Made by a program: the position numbers and the translations under genes
Source of the DNA: Azorinus chamasolen
Taxonomy: Eukaryota; Mollusca; Bivalvia; Cardiida; Solecurtidae
Length of the DNA stretch: 64,000 nt
Assembly (NCBI GenBank): GCA_963576725.1
Contig: OY755247.1
Coordinates: forward strand, 17,052,526 to 17,116,525
Reading direction: 5' to 3'
Shown: piece by piece, positions 46,122-56,015 of the stretch
Layout: every line of letters starts with the position of its first letter
Numbering within the stretch: the stretch's first letter is position 1
The notes under the pieces: generated by a model
What the model saw: only the letters and a program-made list of their open reading frames with translations
Told to the model about the DNA's origin: nothing
Database searches by the model: none

Positions 46122-46314
46122 CAGGTCTAGATAAGATGCGAAATTCAAACATTTTCAAGAATAACTTCTTTAATTCTCCACCAAACCCTATGTTGTGACC
46201 ACTCTTTAGAATCGTCTTGAAGAGACGATTCTAAAGAGTGGTCACAACATAGGATTTGGTGGAGAAAATGACGCTTTTAGTACTTGAGTACTCACATTTA
46301 TCTGTTGCTCTGGA
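46122..46314. mobile_element. Family F hairpin MITE
   Basis: CAGGTCTAGATAAGATGCG to CTGTTGCTCTGG. Arms nearly perfect around CGTCTTGAAGAGACG. Confidence 0.85.
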
Positions 46315-46840
46315 TGATTTTTACGGAAGGCAATTAGTTTGAGTGGTAAGAGTAACTTGTGCCGAGACATAAACACCTCAATGTACACTGCTGGAGATTT
46401 ATAGCCATAATGTCATCTATGTATTAATCTTTATGAAACACGTCTAAATGGGTTGGTTATTTATACTGCTGGCAGACACTGAAATACTTAAGGTAATGGG
46501 GCTTCCAGTCTGCGCTGAATTGACTGCACATATTCCAAGTCATTTACCAAGACAGAGCCATACTTGAATAGTAGCCAGATATAAAGCTGTTTTCATCACA
46601 CAATTCATTTCCTCTCAACCGAGCATGTCATACAAAGCAATGCACATCATCATCAATTGATTTTTAAATTTGTTGCATCATTTTATTTTGTAACAGACAT
46701 GTTGTCTGACATCTAGAAACAGTATCTGTTTTATCTAGTCTATAATCTAAACTCAACTATAATTGGCGAATCCTTGACAACTTATGCACACAGTTAGGAT
46801 CCAGATCAGATGTGGAGTAACCTACAATCTGGCAAGCTGA
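46315..46840. other. Intron 4 stretch without recognised feature
   Basis: Unassigned sequence between two family F copies. No exon-like frame fits exons 4 and 5, whose phases already match. Confidence 0.4.
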
Positions 46841-47030
46841 GGTCCAGATAAGACAAGTAAATTTAAACATTTTCAAAAATAGCTCCTGTACTTCTACACC
46901 AAACTCTATACTGTGACCACTTTTTAGAATTGTCTCGAAGAGACGATTCTAAAAAGTGGTCACAGTATAGGTTTTCATGCAGAAATGACGATTTTAGTAT
47001 TTGGGTATGCACCTTTATCTGTAGCTAGGT
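46841..47030. mobile_element. Family F hairpin MITE
   Basis: GAGGTCCAGATAAGAC to TTTATCTGTAGCT. Apex GTCTCGAAGAGACG with compensating changes in the arms (ATACTGTGACCACTTTTTAG / CTAAAAAGTGGTCACAGTAT). Confidence 0.85.
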
Positions 47031-47104
47031 AGTAAGGATTCAAAATGTTTGGAACGTTGAAACTGTTTTGAAATAAAATGGACTTGCAGACAAGTTATTA
47101 AGTG

Positions 47105-47865
47105 GTTAACCTTTGGCTACTGAATATTAATGCATGAATTGCTCACTTCATGTATATTCAAAACTTATTTTTTATTTTTATAATGTAAATATTTCAAGGG
47201 GATTCTTTGCTTTAAATACATTATAGGATCAAATCTATATCATTCCATAAGAAAGCAGAGCAGACATTCAGAAACCATAATTATGGTGTGGGTCTACTTT
47301 GCTTGCAAAGGTGTGAACATATGTTAGCCATCTGCTCTGGATCTACTCTGTTTGCAAAGGTTTGTTTATGTAAAGGAAAAGGTTAACCCTTCACTCCGTA
47401 AATACAATTTCTACGCCTTTGCAAACACAGTAGACACAGATCTATAGGAGCCATCTGACCAGGGTCTGCTCCATTTGCTTACAGTACAGATATGATTCTA
47501 CAGTTTCTGCCATGGCCAAAAAATTATGTGTCCATGTGTTATTATAACAAATTAATCTAATTAATATTCATGAGGTCATTATTTCTTACATGAACTTTCA
47601 TGGAGGAAAGGGATAAATAACACATCTGCAAGGAATGTAATAATACTCGAGGTGAAGCCAAGTTTGTTATTGTATTTTGACAGTTCACGATATATCTCTC
47701 AGCATCTCTCACAAATGTTTGTTATTTATTTTATTATATAGAAGAAAGTAGGAAATATTTCATTCAATGCAATCACTACTATTTGTGTTAACAGCTGCAG
47801 CAGTGTGCATTTATTGCCAATCATTTTCTTTTGATTTTTTTTTACCGACCTCTTACTCCATACAG
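47105..47865. other. Intron 4: degraded D, a family B MITE, then unassigned
   Basis: D remnant 47107-47385, family B 47384-47616 (TTAACCCTTCACTCCGTAAA to GGAGGAAAGGGATAA, apex partly deleted). 47620-47865 unassigned. Confidence 0.55.
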
Positions 47866-47871
47866 AGCTCT

Positions 47872-48022
47872 AGATAAGATGCTTAAAATAAATCATTTTC
47901 AAGAATAACTCCTTTATTTCTCCACCAAACCCTATACTGTGAAAGAGTGGTCACAGTATAGCGTTTGGTGGAGAAATGACGATTTTAGTACTTGAGTACG
48001 CATCCTTAACTGTAGCTCTGTC
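47872..48022. mobile_element. Family F MITE with most of one arm deleted
   Basis: CAGAGCTCTAGATAAGATGC to TTAACTGTAGCTCTG. The hairpin apex is shortened to ACTGTGAAAGAGTGGTCACAGT (two bases beyond 20 omitted). Confidence 0.8.
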
Positions 48023-48224
48023 GATAAATACACTTTTCTACGCCTTTGCAAAAAGAGTAGACCCAAGAAGCAACTCATTGCACATGGAATACACCTACAT
48101 CTGCATGTAAACTCTATACTTTGTAATTGAAATGCCTTCACAAACTAAGCTCCTGAGTTACATATTTGATTTTCTACTATTTGCATTTATTTGCCTTCAC
48201 AATAAATTTGTTATGTTACATTTT

Positions 48225-48367
48225 TAACCCTTTACTCCATAAATATGCCTTTCTATGCCATTGCAAACAGAGTAGATTAGTTGACTCCTGACCAGGGTCT
48301 GTTCTGTTTGCTTATGATACAATCTAGATGTGATTCTACAGTTTCTAAAATTGCCAAAATTATAGAC
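48225..48367. mobile_element. Family B MITE, left part (interrupted or truncated)
   Basis: TTAACCCTTTACTCCATAAA, AACAGAGTAGATTAGTTGAC, GACCAGGGTCTGTTCTG and GTGATTCTACAGTTTCT, then abutting family E at 48368. Confidence 0.65.
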
Positions 48368-48575
48368 TACAGTAAAACCTCTCTATAAAGGCCACTAAAT
48401 TGAGTTAATTAGTTGGTATTTAGGGCAGGTGGCTGCTTAAAGCAAGGTGACAGTAAAACAGAACGCTCCTATAAGAGTGTTTTGATTTACTTTCACCTTG
48501 CTTTAAGCAGCCACCTGCATTTAACACAAAATACTTTGATGTAATTTAGTGACCATTATAGAGAAGTTTTACTGT
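48368..48575. mobile_element. Family E palindromic MITE
   Basis: TACAGTAAAACCTCTCTATA to TATAGAGAAGTTTTACTGTA. Long arms around CGCTCCTATAAGAGTG. Confidence 0.88.
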
Positions 48576-48635
48576 AGACCCAAATCAATTTCTGTAGTAG
48601 CTGTCTGTTCTGTTTGCTTGTAAGATAATGTAAGT

Positions 48636-49579
48636 TAACCATTTACTCCATAAATACGCCTTTCTATGCCATTGCAAACAGAGTAGACCCAGACGGCTCC
48701 TTGGTTTGCTTATGAAATACAATCATGTAATAGAGATATGATTCTACAGTTTCTGCAATTACCAAAAATTCCTGCGCTCAGGTTTTATTATTAAATTAAT
48801 CTAATCAATATTTATAATGTCAATATTTCTTACATGAATATTCATGGTGTAAAGGATTATTAAAGCTCTAACTCTAGTTTTATAAAATGGCCAAAAACAA
48901 TCATTGCATGTTTCTTTTGCTGTCTTTAACATTTCTAAGAATGATTATCCCTTTTTTATGTTCTGAAAAGCTATCACACAAATTCCCATAGTGCACCATC
49001 AAAGTAATCATGGATAATTTCTACTTCAAAGGCACAATAATGTACAAAAGAGAATGTTGAAACTTCACACTATAAGTGCAGTCTCTACGTAACTAGTATT
49101 CATCTGAATAAAAGAACATAGAATGACATAAACATTTCCATTTATAACCAATCTTTCCAAACACACTGGAACCCTGTGAACCAAGTGCTGTAATAACCTG
49201 GGGCCCGTCTTACTACGTTCTAACATTCGCCGATCCCAACTGAAAGATAATTACTGTCATACTAGTTTAGCCTGAACCCTTTCCCTGTTCAATATTCATG
49301 TAAGAAATAATGACATCATGAATATTTAGTAGCTGAATTTTTATAATATAAAATGTTCAAGTATTATTTTTTTTGCTTTGACACAAACTGAAGAATCAGA
49401 TCTATATCATGTCAAAAGCAAACAGAGCAGACCCTGATCAGATGGCTCCTATAGGAGCCATCTGATCTGGGTCTACTCTGTTTGCAAAGGTGTATAAAGG
49501 CTGTCTGTCTATAGGAGCTGTCTGATCTGGATCTACTCTGCAAATACATGAAAATGCGTTTATATGTGGGAAAGAGTTA
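48636..49579. repeat. Intron 4: family B, unassigned stretch, family D/B
   Basis: Family B 48636-48858. 48870-49260 unassigned. D/B 49274-49579 has the cleanest hairpin in the window: AGCAGACCCTGATCAGATGG, apex CTCCTATAGGAG, CATCTGATCTGGGTCTACTC, followed by a partial duplicate of its right arm at 49507-49545. Confidence 0.7.
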
Positions 49580-49985
49580 ATTGCTGCATACTAAAATGTG
49601 CGTTAATTTTGACCATCTGAGAACCGGTTATAATTTTTGCAACTGTTGCCAATCCAGAAAAGATGTAGATGAACTCGATGATGTTCAATCTGATTGATCC
49701 CTCTGATAAAAAAAAATAAATGACGATGAACTTGTTGCTAAAACATTATTTTTACAGACAAAATTTCTTAGCAGGCACATAATTATGATAATATACATCA
49801 AACAGAAATGAGAAAATATCTGACCGAGTTTTCTTGGTTGAATGTGTTTATGAATGGGTTCAAGATTGTCTTAAAGTGTTTCTGCACAAACCAATTTATC
49901 TGATCAAACAGACACAATATTACCTTAAGCTTACATACAACTTAAGATGTCTGAGAGAAAGAGAATAATATCTTTGAATCCTGAA
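49580..49985. other. Intron 4 stretch without recognised feature
   Basis: AT-rich. Nothing recognised. Confidence 0.4.
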
Positions 49986-50019
49986 TATTCAAAGTGAAAT
50001 TACTGATCAGTGTTATCTA

Positions 50020-50488
50020 TTGAGTCTCTTCGAGACGATTCTAAAGATTTGTCACAACATAGGATTTGGTGGAGAAATAAAGAAGTTACAGTGCTCCCTC
50101 CCTACAACGGCCCTCTCAATAATGATTCCCACCTTACAACAACGCATGTCACTGTTTCCGAAACAACAAGGCTCCAGCAACAACCTTTTTCATCGTATTT
50201 ACTTTATGCCTCCATCAAACCCTATGTTGTGACCACTCTTCAGAATCGTCACTTTGTGACGATTCTAAAGAGTAGTCATAACATAGGGTTTGATTGAGAC
50301 ATAACGGTTTAAGTTCTCGAAATACACCTTATCTGGGGATCTGCAAACAAGCTAATTATGTTTGATTTTCCCTCCCTATAACAACTCCCTCTGAACAACA
50401 CATACAATCTTCGTATCCCAAAGGGTGTCATTGTAGAGAGGGAGTACTGTATTCTTGAAAATATTTTAATTTACGCATCATATCTGCA
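50020..50488. mobile_element. Family F MITE split by a TIR element that contains another F-type hairpin
   Basis: Left F part ends GGAGAAATAAAGAAGT at 50086. Right part resumes TTCTTGAAAATATTTTAATT at 50452. Joined, they restore the usual family F tail. Confidence 0.8.
50087..50451. mobile_element. 365-bp TIR element with TA target, carrying an F-type palindrome
   Basis: Starts TACAGTGCTCCCTCCCTACA and ends TTGTAGAGAGGGAGTACTGT plus A. The interior hairpin at about 50208-50305 reads CATCAAACCCTATGTTGTGA and inverse around CGTCACTTTGTGACG, so a family F copy sits inside. An F inside a TIR element inside an F. Confidence 0.8.
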
Positions 50489-50500
50489 GTGCATTCAGTA

Positions 50501-51520
50501 TTAACCCTTTACTTCATATAAACTCATTTTGATGCATTTGCAAAAAGAGTAGACTCAGATCCTATAGGAGCTGTCTAGTCAGAGTCTGCTGTTTGCTTTT
50601 GACATGATATAGATCTGATTCTACAGTTTTGTGTCAAAGCAAAACATTTCCATGAAAAGTTTACGTTATAAAAATTCAGCTAATAAATATTCATGATCTC
50701 AATATTACTTACATGAATATGTAAAAGGGAAATGGTTAAAATTATTAGCGGATTTTGAATGACAAACAGCGAAGACACTGACAGGACCCTTCTAGGAGCA
50801 CTAGAGTACCTGGGTCTACACTGTTTGATGCCAGTGCACGCATTTCCTACCTTCAAGGGGCTAATATAATAACAAAACTTTACTTTCAGTGCAAGGTTTA
50901 TAAATAAGAGAAGAAAACCTAAAAATTGCCCTCGTAAATCCATTTACTTATTTATTAATCAGAATGCGAGCCAAAGTTTTAGATCCATCTACTTATGAAC
51001 ACTGTGTAAAGATCTGAAACTCTTTGAAACTCCTCTGGGTTTGATAATATTATAAACAGCATGTCTGACAATTTGATTCATAAACAGTTATTTGGCACTA
51101 AGACAAATATCACTTTAACCCTTTCCCTGTTCTATGCTTATTCCAATTTTCAATACCTACTGAATATTTATGGACAAAATAGTTGCAATGAAATATGGAA
51201 GGTGGAACATTGTAGCCATTTTAGAAAGTAAAGAAACATCTATCAAATTCCAATAGCAAACAGAGCAGACCCTGATCAGACGGCTCCTCTAGGAGCCGTC
51301 TGATCTGGGTCTTCTCTGTTTGCAAATGCGTGAAAACACGTTTACATGAGGGAAAGGGTTAACCCTTTCCCTTTTGCATATTCATGTATTAAAATAATGG
51401 TATCATCAATATTCATTAGTTGAATGTTTATAATGGCATTTGTAGACAGGATTGTTTTGGTATTGGTAGAAAACAGTGAAGTCGGGCCTATTATAACTTC
51501 ATAAATAAACACAGCAGACC
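50501..51520. repeat. Intron 4: C/B, G-like, C and D MITEs
   Basis: C/B type 50501-50739, G-like 50739-50880, unassigned 50880-51110, family C 51115-51363 (TTAACCCTTTCCCTGTTCTA, GGCTCCTCTAGGAGCCG, GAGGGAAAGGGTTAA) and D remnant 51360-51540. Confidence 0.7.
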
Positions 51521-51708
51521 CTGATGAGCTGATGAGCCGAGTTGTAATTTATACAATAGATTGTTTCAAACTCAAAATACCTTAATCCTTTATTTCATGA
51601 ATATTTACGTAAGAATAATGACATCATGAATCATTATTTGTTGAATTTTTTTTGTAACGTTTCATAAACACATAAACCTGTGGCCATAGTAGAAAGTATA
51701 GAATAAAA

Positions 51709-53540
51709 TACACACTGATGACCCGTTATAACGCGGTGCTTTGGAGACGTAAAATTCAACCCACGGTAAATACGGAACAGCGTTATATTGGTTTTTTATC
51801 TGGGTACTTACATAAATTTACATAAACCCCCATCATCCTAAAATAAAGTGATTTCGAACGAAACTGACTTGTTTACTTTGTTTCCCCGCCCACTCACGAA
51901 CTGGAAAGGTACAACGTAATTATACAAAATTACAAATTAAATTGAGTATGATTTCAAACAACCAAGTATATTTCATAAAACAAGCCTGTTGACAGGATGC
52001 TAATTGCGTAAGGGAGAAATGTTAATTGCCTCTGGGCCTGTCAAACCCCTAATCCGATTAAAACCTGCTGTGTAAAACAATAAATATGGCTGTCACTGTT
52101 TTCAGAAAATGAAAGGTCACATGTGATGTCGCGTGTGATTTATTGGGGTTTTAAATTTCATTTGATTGGTCAAAGAGTACACACCCTTTTCTGCATTAGC
52201 ATATAACCTCCAACACCGCACTGAGTCAGGGGTTTAGATTTCTAATAATGTTTGTTTTTCATAAACACCCGACGCCATGCAATTAAAGTGCAAACTTTGG
52301 TGGCTTTGACAATGAAAAAATTCAGTACACGTGCATCTCAATTATACACACAATTAATTTGTAACTAGAAAATTGTGTCTGTAAGACACAGTGATGCCCC
52401 CGTGTGGGTTCTTGCCTAGCTGCAAGTAAAATTCCTAAGTCATTTGACCTTGATCTTGGGCTTGCGGGCAGCATGGGTTGGGTGCGTAATGAAAGTATGG
52501 ATGGTATTTAATATGTATATGCAATTCAATGCTAATAGCTACAATATTTAGGGAGATATAAGACGATGAAAAAACTGTGACAGCCAACTGCACGTAAAAT
52601 TTCCAAGTCATTTGACCATGACCTTGGGCTTGCGGGCAGCATGGGTTGGGTGCGTAATGAAAGTATGGATGGTATTTAATATGTATATGCAATTCAATGC
52701 TAATAGCTACAATAGTTAGGGAGATATAAGACGATGAAAAAACTGTGACAGCCAACCGCACGTAAAATTTCCAAGTCATTTGACCTTGACCTTGGGCTTG
52801 CGGGCAGCATGGGTTGGGTGTGCAATGAAAGTATGGATGGTGTTTAATGTGTATATGCAATTCCATGGCAATAGCTACAGTGGTTAGGGAGATATAAGAC
52901 AATGAAAAACTGTGACAAAAAACTGCAGGTAAATGTGACAACACAACTGCACATAAAATTTCCAAGTCATTTTACCTCGACCTTGGGCTTGCAGGCAGCA
53001 TGGGTGGGGTGCCAAATGATAGCACAGATGGTAATTGATGTGTTTGTGAAGTTCCATGTGTATAAGTGTAGAAATTACTGACTTATAACACTTGAAAAAC
53101 TGTGACAAACAACTGCACCTAAAAGCGTGACACACGGACGGACGGACAGACATGTGCAAAACATAATGCCCCCTGACTATTGTCAACGGGGGCATGCAAG
53201 TTATGCAGTTAAGATTTTACTGGTTCCTGTGCTATTAAGGCATCATTGGCATGATATGAGCCGGTAATCAGCTGTGTGTATTACATTCATGGCGGCATAT
53301 AATTATACGAGTTGATAGTTAAGTTTTTCACACGTAAGATTGGCTTCAATTGTTTATGTAGGGACCAGTGTTTGTTTTTATCCTTTAGCCTGCTGCGAGC
53401 GGATAAGTTTACCTAAGTTTATTTTATTCAATCATATTATAAATAAGGTATTTACAAAAAAATATTCTGCGACACAGACCACCCGCATTATATCGGATAC
53501 CGCGGTAAAATGGTCCGCTGTAAAACGGAGCTCCAGTGTA
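51709..53540. mobile_element. Element Y, copy 2 (reversed), with repeat Z inserted
   Basis: Starts TACACACTGATGACCCGTTA and ends GGAGCTCCAGTGTA. It is colinear with the reverse of 16721-17700 (for example TTACTTTGTTTCCCCGCCCA, CATTCATGGCGGCATA). Interrupted by Z at 52366-53198. Confidence 0.85.
52366..53198. mobile_element. Repeat Z, long copy with 168-bp internal tandem units
   Basis: TAGAAAATTGTGTCTGTAAG start and GACTATTGTCAACGGGGGCA end. The tract CTTGCGGGCAGCATGGGTTG recurs at 52461, 52629 and 52797 (period 168) and, diverged, at 52988. The long minus-strand frame here is only the translated repeat: its three near-identical peptide units have the same period and no domain. Confidence 0.85.
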
Positions 53541-53703
53541 TATCAAATTACCTCATAAACAAACAGAGCAGACCCTGAATAGATGACTGCTATAGGAACC
53601 ATCTGATTTGGGTCTACTCCATTTGCAAAGGCACTAAAAGACATAACAATGGAGTTATGGATGGAATAGAAAACACCCAAAACTTGAAGCACAAAGAGCT
53701 TAC

Positions 53704-53753
53704 CTCAGACTATAATTATATCTTGTATCAGGATCATAGGATAGAGAACCATC
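53704..53753 (-). pseudogene. Partial duplicate of the 3' end of exon 4
   Basis: Minus strand GATGGTTCTCTATCCTATGA...AGTCTGAG|GTAAGCT matches the last 50 bp of exon 4 plus the first intron bases with few differences. It would read DGSLSYDPDTRYNYSL. The donor is a better consensus (GTAAGC) than that of exon 4 (GTTAGC), but no acceptor adjoins the copy, so it is not a complete exon. Confidence 0.85.
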
Positions 53754-53915
53754 AAAAATAGCTCCTTTATTTCTCCACCAAACCCTATACTGTGACCACT
53801 GTTTAGAATTGTCTCCTCAAGACAATTCTAAACAGTGGTCACAGTATAGGGTTTGGTGGAGAAATGTTGATTTTAGTATTTCGGTACGTACGCACTTTCA
53901 TCTGTAGCTCTGGGG
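53754..53915. mobile_element. Family F MITE, truncated, between exon 4 and its partial duplicate
   Basis: AAAAATAGCTCCTTTATTTC start (outer end missing), near-perfect arms AACCCTATACTGTGACCACT and inverse around GTCTCCTCAAGAC, right end TCATCTGTAGCTCTG. Confidence 0.85.
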
Positions 53916-53953
53916 TAACGAGAATCTTCTCTACAAGAAGACAAAGAGCTAAC

Positions 53954-54132
53954 CTTAGACTAGAATTATTTCTTGTGTCAGGATCATAGGACAGAGAACC
54001 ATCGAGGACTACTAGGTCAGACCTCCGGAGTTGCCGGAATACTCCACCACTGATTTTACTGACTGGCTGACTGTGCACTACCTCTACAAAGGTAGAAGAC
54101 TCAGTGTGAACAATGGTGCCTGTCATCTTTAC
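53954..54132 (-). CDS. Polycystin-1/PKDREJ-like gene, exon 4 (REJ region)
   Basis: 179 bp. Acceptor TTTTGTTTTCAG; donor CTAAG|GTTAGC. It reads VKMTGTIVHTESSTFVEVVH, KISGGVFRQLRRSDLVVLDG and SLSYDPDTRNNSSL. The pattern V-x-V-x-x-x-P-(V)-x-x-I-x-G-G-x-x-R...L-x-L-D-G-x-x-S-x-D-P-D is the REJ domain start. It joins exon 3 in phase 0 and exon 5 in the Arg codon. An alternative donor at 53703 belongs to the duplicated copy. Confidence 0.93.
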
Positions 54133-54844
54133 CTGAAAACAAAAGTGAACAATGGCATAACACAGAGGTCCAGATAAGATGCATTAAATTAAAATATTTT
54201 TAAGAATATCTCCATTATTTCTCCACCAAGCCCTATGTTGTGACCACTCTTTAGAATAGTCTCGAATAGAAAGGATGATTTAAAGTTTTAATAGTCCAAA
54301 TTTCAATACCTACTGAATATTCATGGACAAAACAGTTATAATGATATATGGAAGGTGGAACATTGTAGCCATTTTAGAAAGTAAAGAAACAGATCTATAA
54401 AATTCAACTAGCAAACAGAGTAGAGCCTGATCAGATGGCTCCTCTAACGGTCTACTCTGTTTGCAAATGCAGCAAAATACGTTTATATGAGGGAAAGGGT
54501 TACGTCTTTGAGTATGCACATTTAGGTATTGCTCTTGTAACAACCTACAGAAAGCCTACAACATTATTCTCTATTTGTATACAGTAAAACCTCTCTATAA
54601 CGGCCACTAAATTACAGCAAGTATTTTGTGTTAAAGGCAGGTGGCTGCTTAAAGCAAGGTGAAAGTAAAAACAGAGCGCTCCTATAGGAGCGTTCTGTTT
54701 AACTTTCACCTTGCTTTAAGCAGTCATCTGCCCTAACTACCAACTAATTAACACAATTTAGTGGCCGTAATAGAGAGGTTTTACTGTATATGAATGGTGT
54801 AACATGATACCAAATATATTAAAGTAGACATATCAGTGAAAGTG
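54133..54844. repeat. Intron 3: truncated F, family C, family E
   Basis: F fragment 54168-54265 (GAGGTCCAGATAAGATGC to AGAATAGTCTCGAAT). Family C 54283-54503. Family E 54580-54787, nearly perfect, around GCGCTCCTATAGGAGCG. Confidence 0.8.
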
Positions 54845-55400
54845 ATTAATACACCACCACAATATCACCGGAGATTCCAATTTTTGTGAAGTTCTGTGAA
54901 AATACAGCAAAAATGAAGAAGCAAGTTATTCTCTAGCTAAATTGCAACATCCACAATGACTGCTAAATAGCCATCTTGAATACGATCAGGAAAACAACTA
55001 TGCTATGCACTACTCCTCAACATGCTGCTCATTTTGTGAATATTCAAGAAAACATGGCAAAAACTGCAATACTAATTCACTCCACAAGGAAATTGCATAA
55101 TCCAATATGGCTGCCAGTCAGCCATCTTATATCCAATCTGGTTTTGTTACATACTGCCTCTCAACATGTCAATCATTTTTTGTGAATTTTTCTGAAAATG
55201 CAGTGAAAACTTTAGTAGTTCGGTCCACAAGGAAATGGCATAATCCAATATGCAGTCAGTCAGTCGTCTTCAATCCAATTGGGGGAAAATGATGTCACAC
55301 TTTGTGCCCTAACATATCAATCACTTTTGAAAATTTTCCAACAAATACAGTTTTTGCTGCATTTGTAGAAGCTTGCTCCACATGATAACTTCTTAACTTA
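54845..55400. repeat. Degenerate tandem repeat of about 130 bp
   Basis: CCACAAGGAAATTGCATAAT and CCACAAGGAAATGGCATAAT occur at 55082 and 55216. CTCAACATG-TCATTTTGTGAAT-like tracts recur at 55015, 55155 and 55310. Noncoding. Confidence 0.65.
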
Positions 55401-55823
55401 TGTCCTCAGCCTATAACTAGGTAGCTGACTTGATCGCCTATGGCTAGCTAGCTGAACTGTTTATCTATGGCTTACAAGCTGAACTGTTAACTAGTTATTT
55501 TATTGTTACAACCAATGTTAAATACAGCTTCTTGTATCTTGTAGTTTGCCCTGTTCTTAACCTATGGCTAGCTAGTCAGATTCTTAATCTATGGCTAGCT
55601 AGCGGACTTCTTAGGAGCGTTCGGTTTTACTTTACACAATTTAGTGTCCGTTTAGAGAGGTTTTACTGTAATTTCCTGTAGGATTCTTCTGACCTGAGTC
55701 TACTCTGTTAGTAAAGGTTTGACAATGTGTTTGTTTGAGGTAAAGACCTAACAGCCACAGCAACTCAACAGAAGCAATAGGTAAGGTGAGCTAAATATTA
55801 GGCCATAAAAACCTTGTACCAAC
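55400..55823. other. Intron 3 proximal part: CTAGCTAGC repeats and MITE fragments
   Basis: TATGGCTAGCTAGC-type units repeat irregularly from 55435 to 55610. Then come the right end of a family E copy (GTCCGTTTAGAGAGGTTTTA, 55640) and a B-type hairpin arm (GACCTGAGTCTACTCTG). Confidence 0.6.
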
Positions 55824-56015
55824 CATAAAGTTGATCTTGTGAAGCCCAAATGTCAGGAAGCCTGGTGGTAACACTAGCACTCGTCTGGTCAGTCTGCTCT
55901 TCTCGATGTCGCCCTGTTTTCCAGTCTCGAGTGACCATTCATACGACATAATGGAAGTCAGGTTACAGTCTGCCTTAACATCAGCCTCTATTGTCAATGG
56001 CTTTGAGTACGGAAC
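55824..56015 (-). CDS. Polycystin-1/PKDREJ-like gene, exon 3 (start of REJ region)
   Basis: 192 bp, phase 0 at both ends. Acceptor GTCATATTACAG; donor TTTATG|GTTGGT. It reads VPYSKPLTIEADVKADCNLT, SIMSYEWSLETGKQGDIEKS and LVLPPGFLTFGLHKINFM. The I-x-A-x-V-x-x-x-C...Y-x-W-x-L...L-x-(L)-P-x-x-x-L-x-x-G pattern is that of polycystin REJ N termini. I chose this donor over GTACAAG a few bases later because it keeps phase and gives a contiguous FMVKMTGT strand with exon 4. Confidence 0.9.

Larger units (their letters stand above)
51580..53640. mobile_element. Family B MITE (reversed) split by element Y, copy 2
   Basis: Left half: CTTTATTTCATGAATATTTA, AAAGTATAGAATAAAATA. Right half from 53541: TATCAAATTACCTCATAAAC, AACAGAGCAGACCCTGAATA and CTGATTTGGGTCTACTCC. 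The insertion point corresponds to that of copy 1 at 15459/17700. Confidence 0.75.

Noticed and set aside
52435..52965. 176-codon open frame on the minus strand
   Set aside because: It is the translation of three 168-bp tandem units of repeat Z. 168 is divisible by three, so an open unit stays open. There is no domain.
55805..55818. Alternative donors for exon 3 a few bases downstream (GTACAAG, GTTTTT)
   Set aside because: Both break the phase with exon 4, whereas ATG|GTTGGT keeps phase 0 and the contiguous REJ strand.
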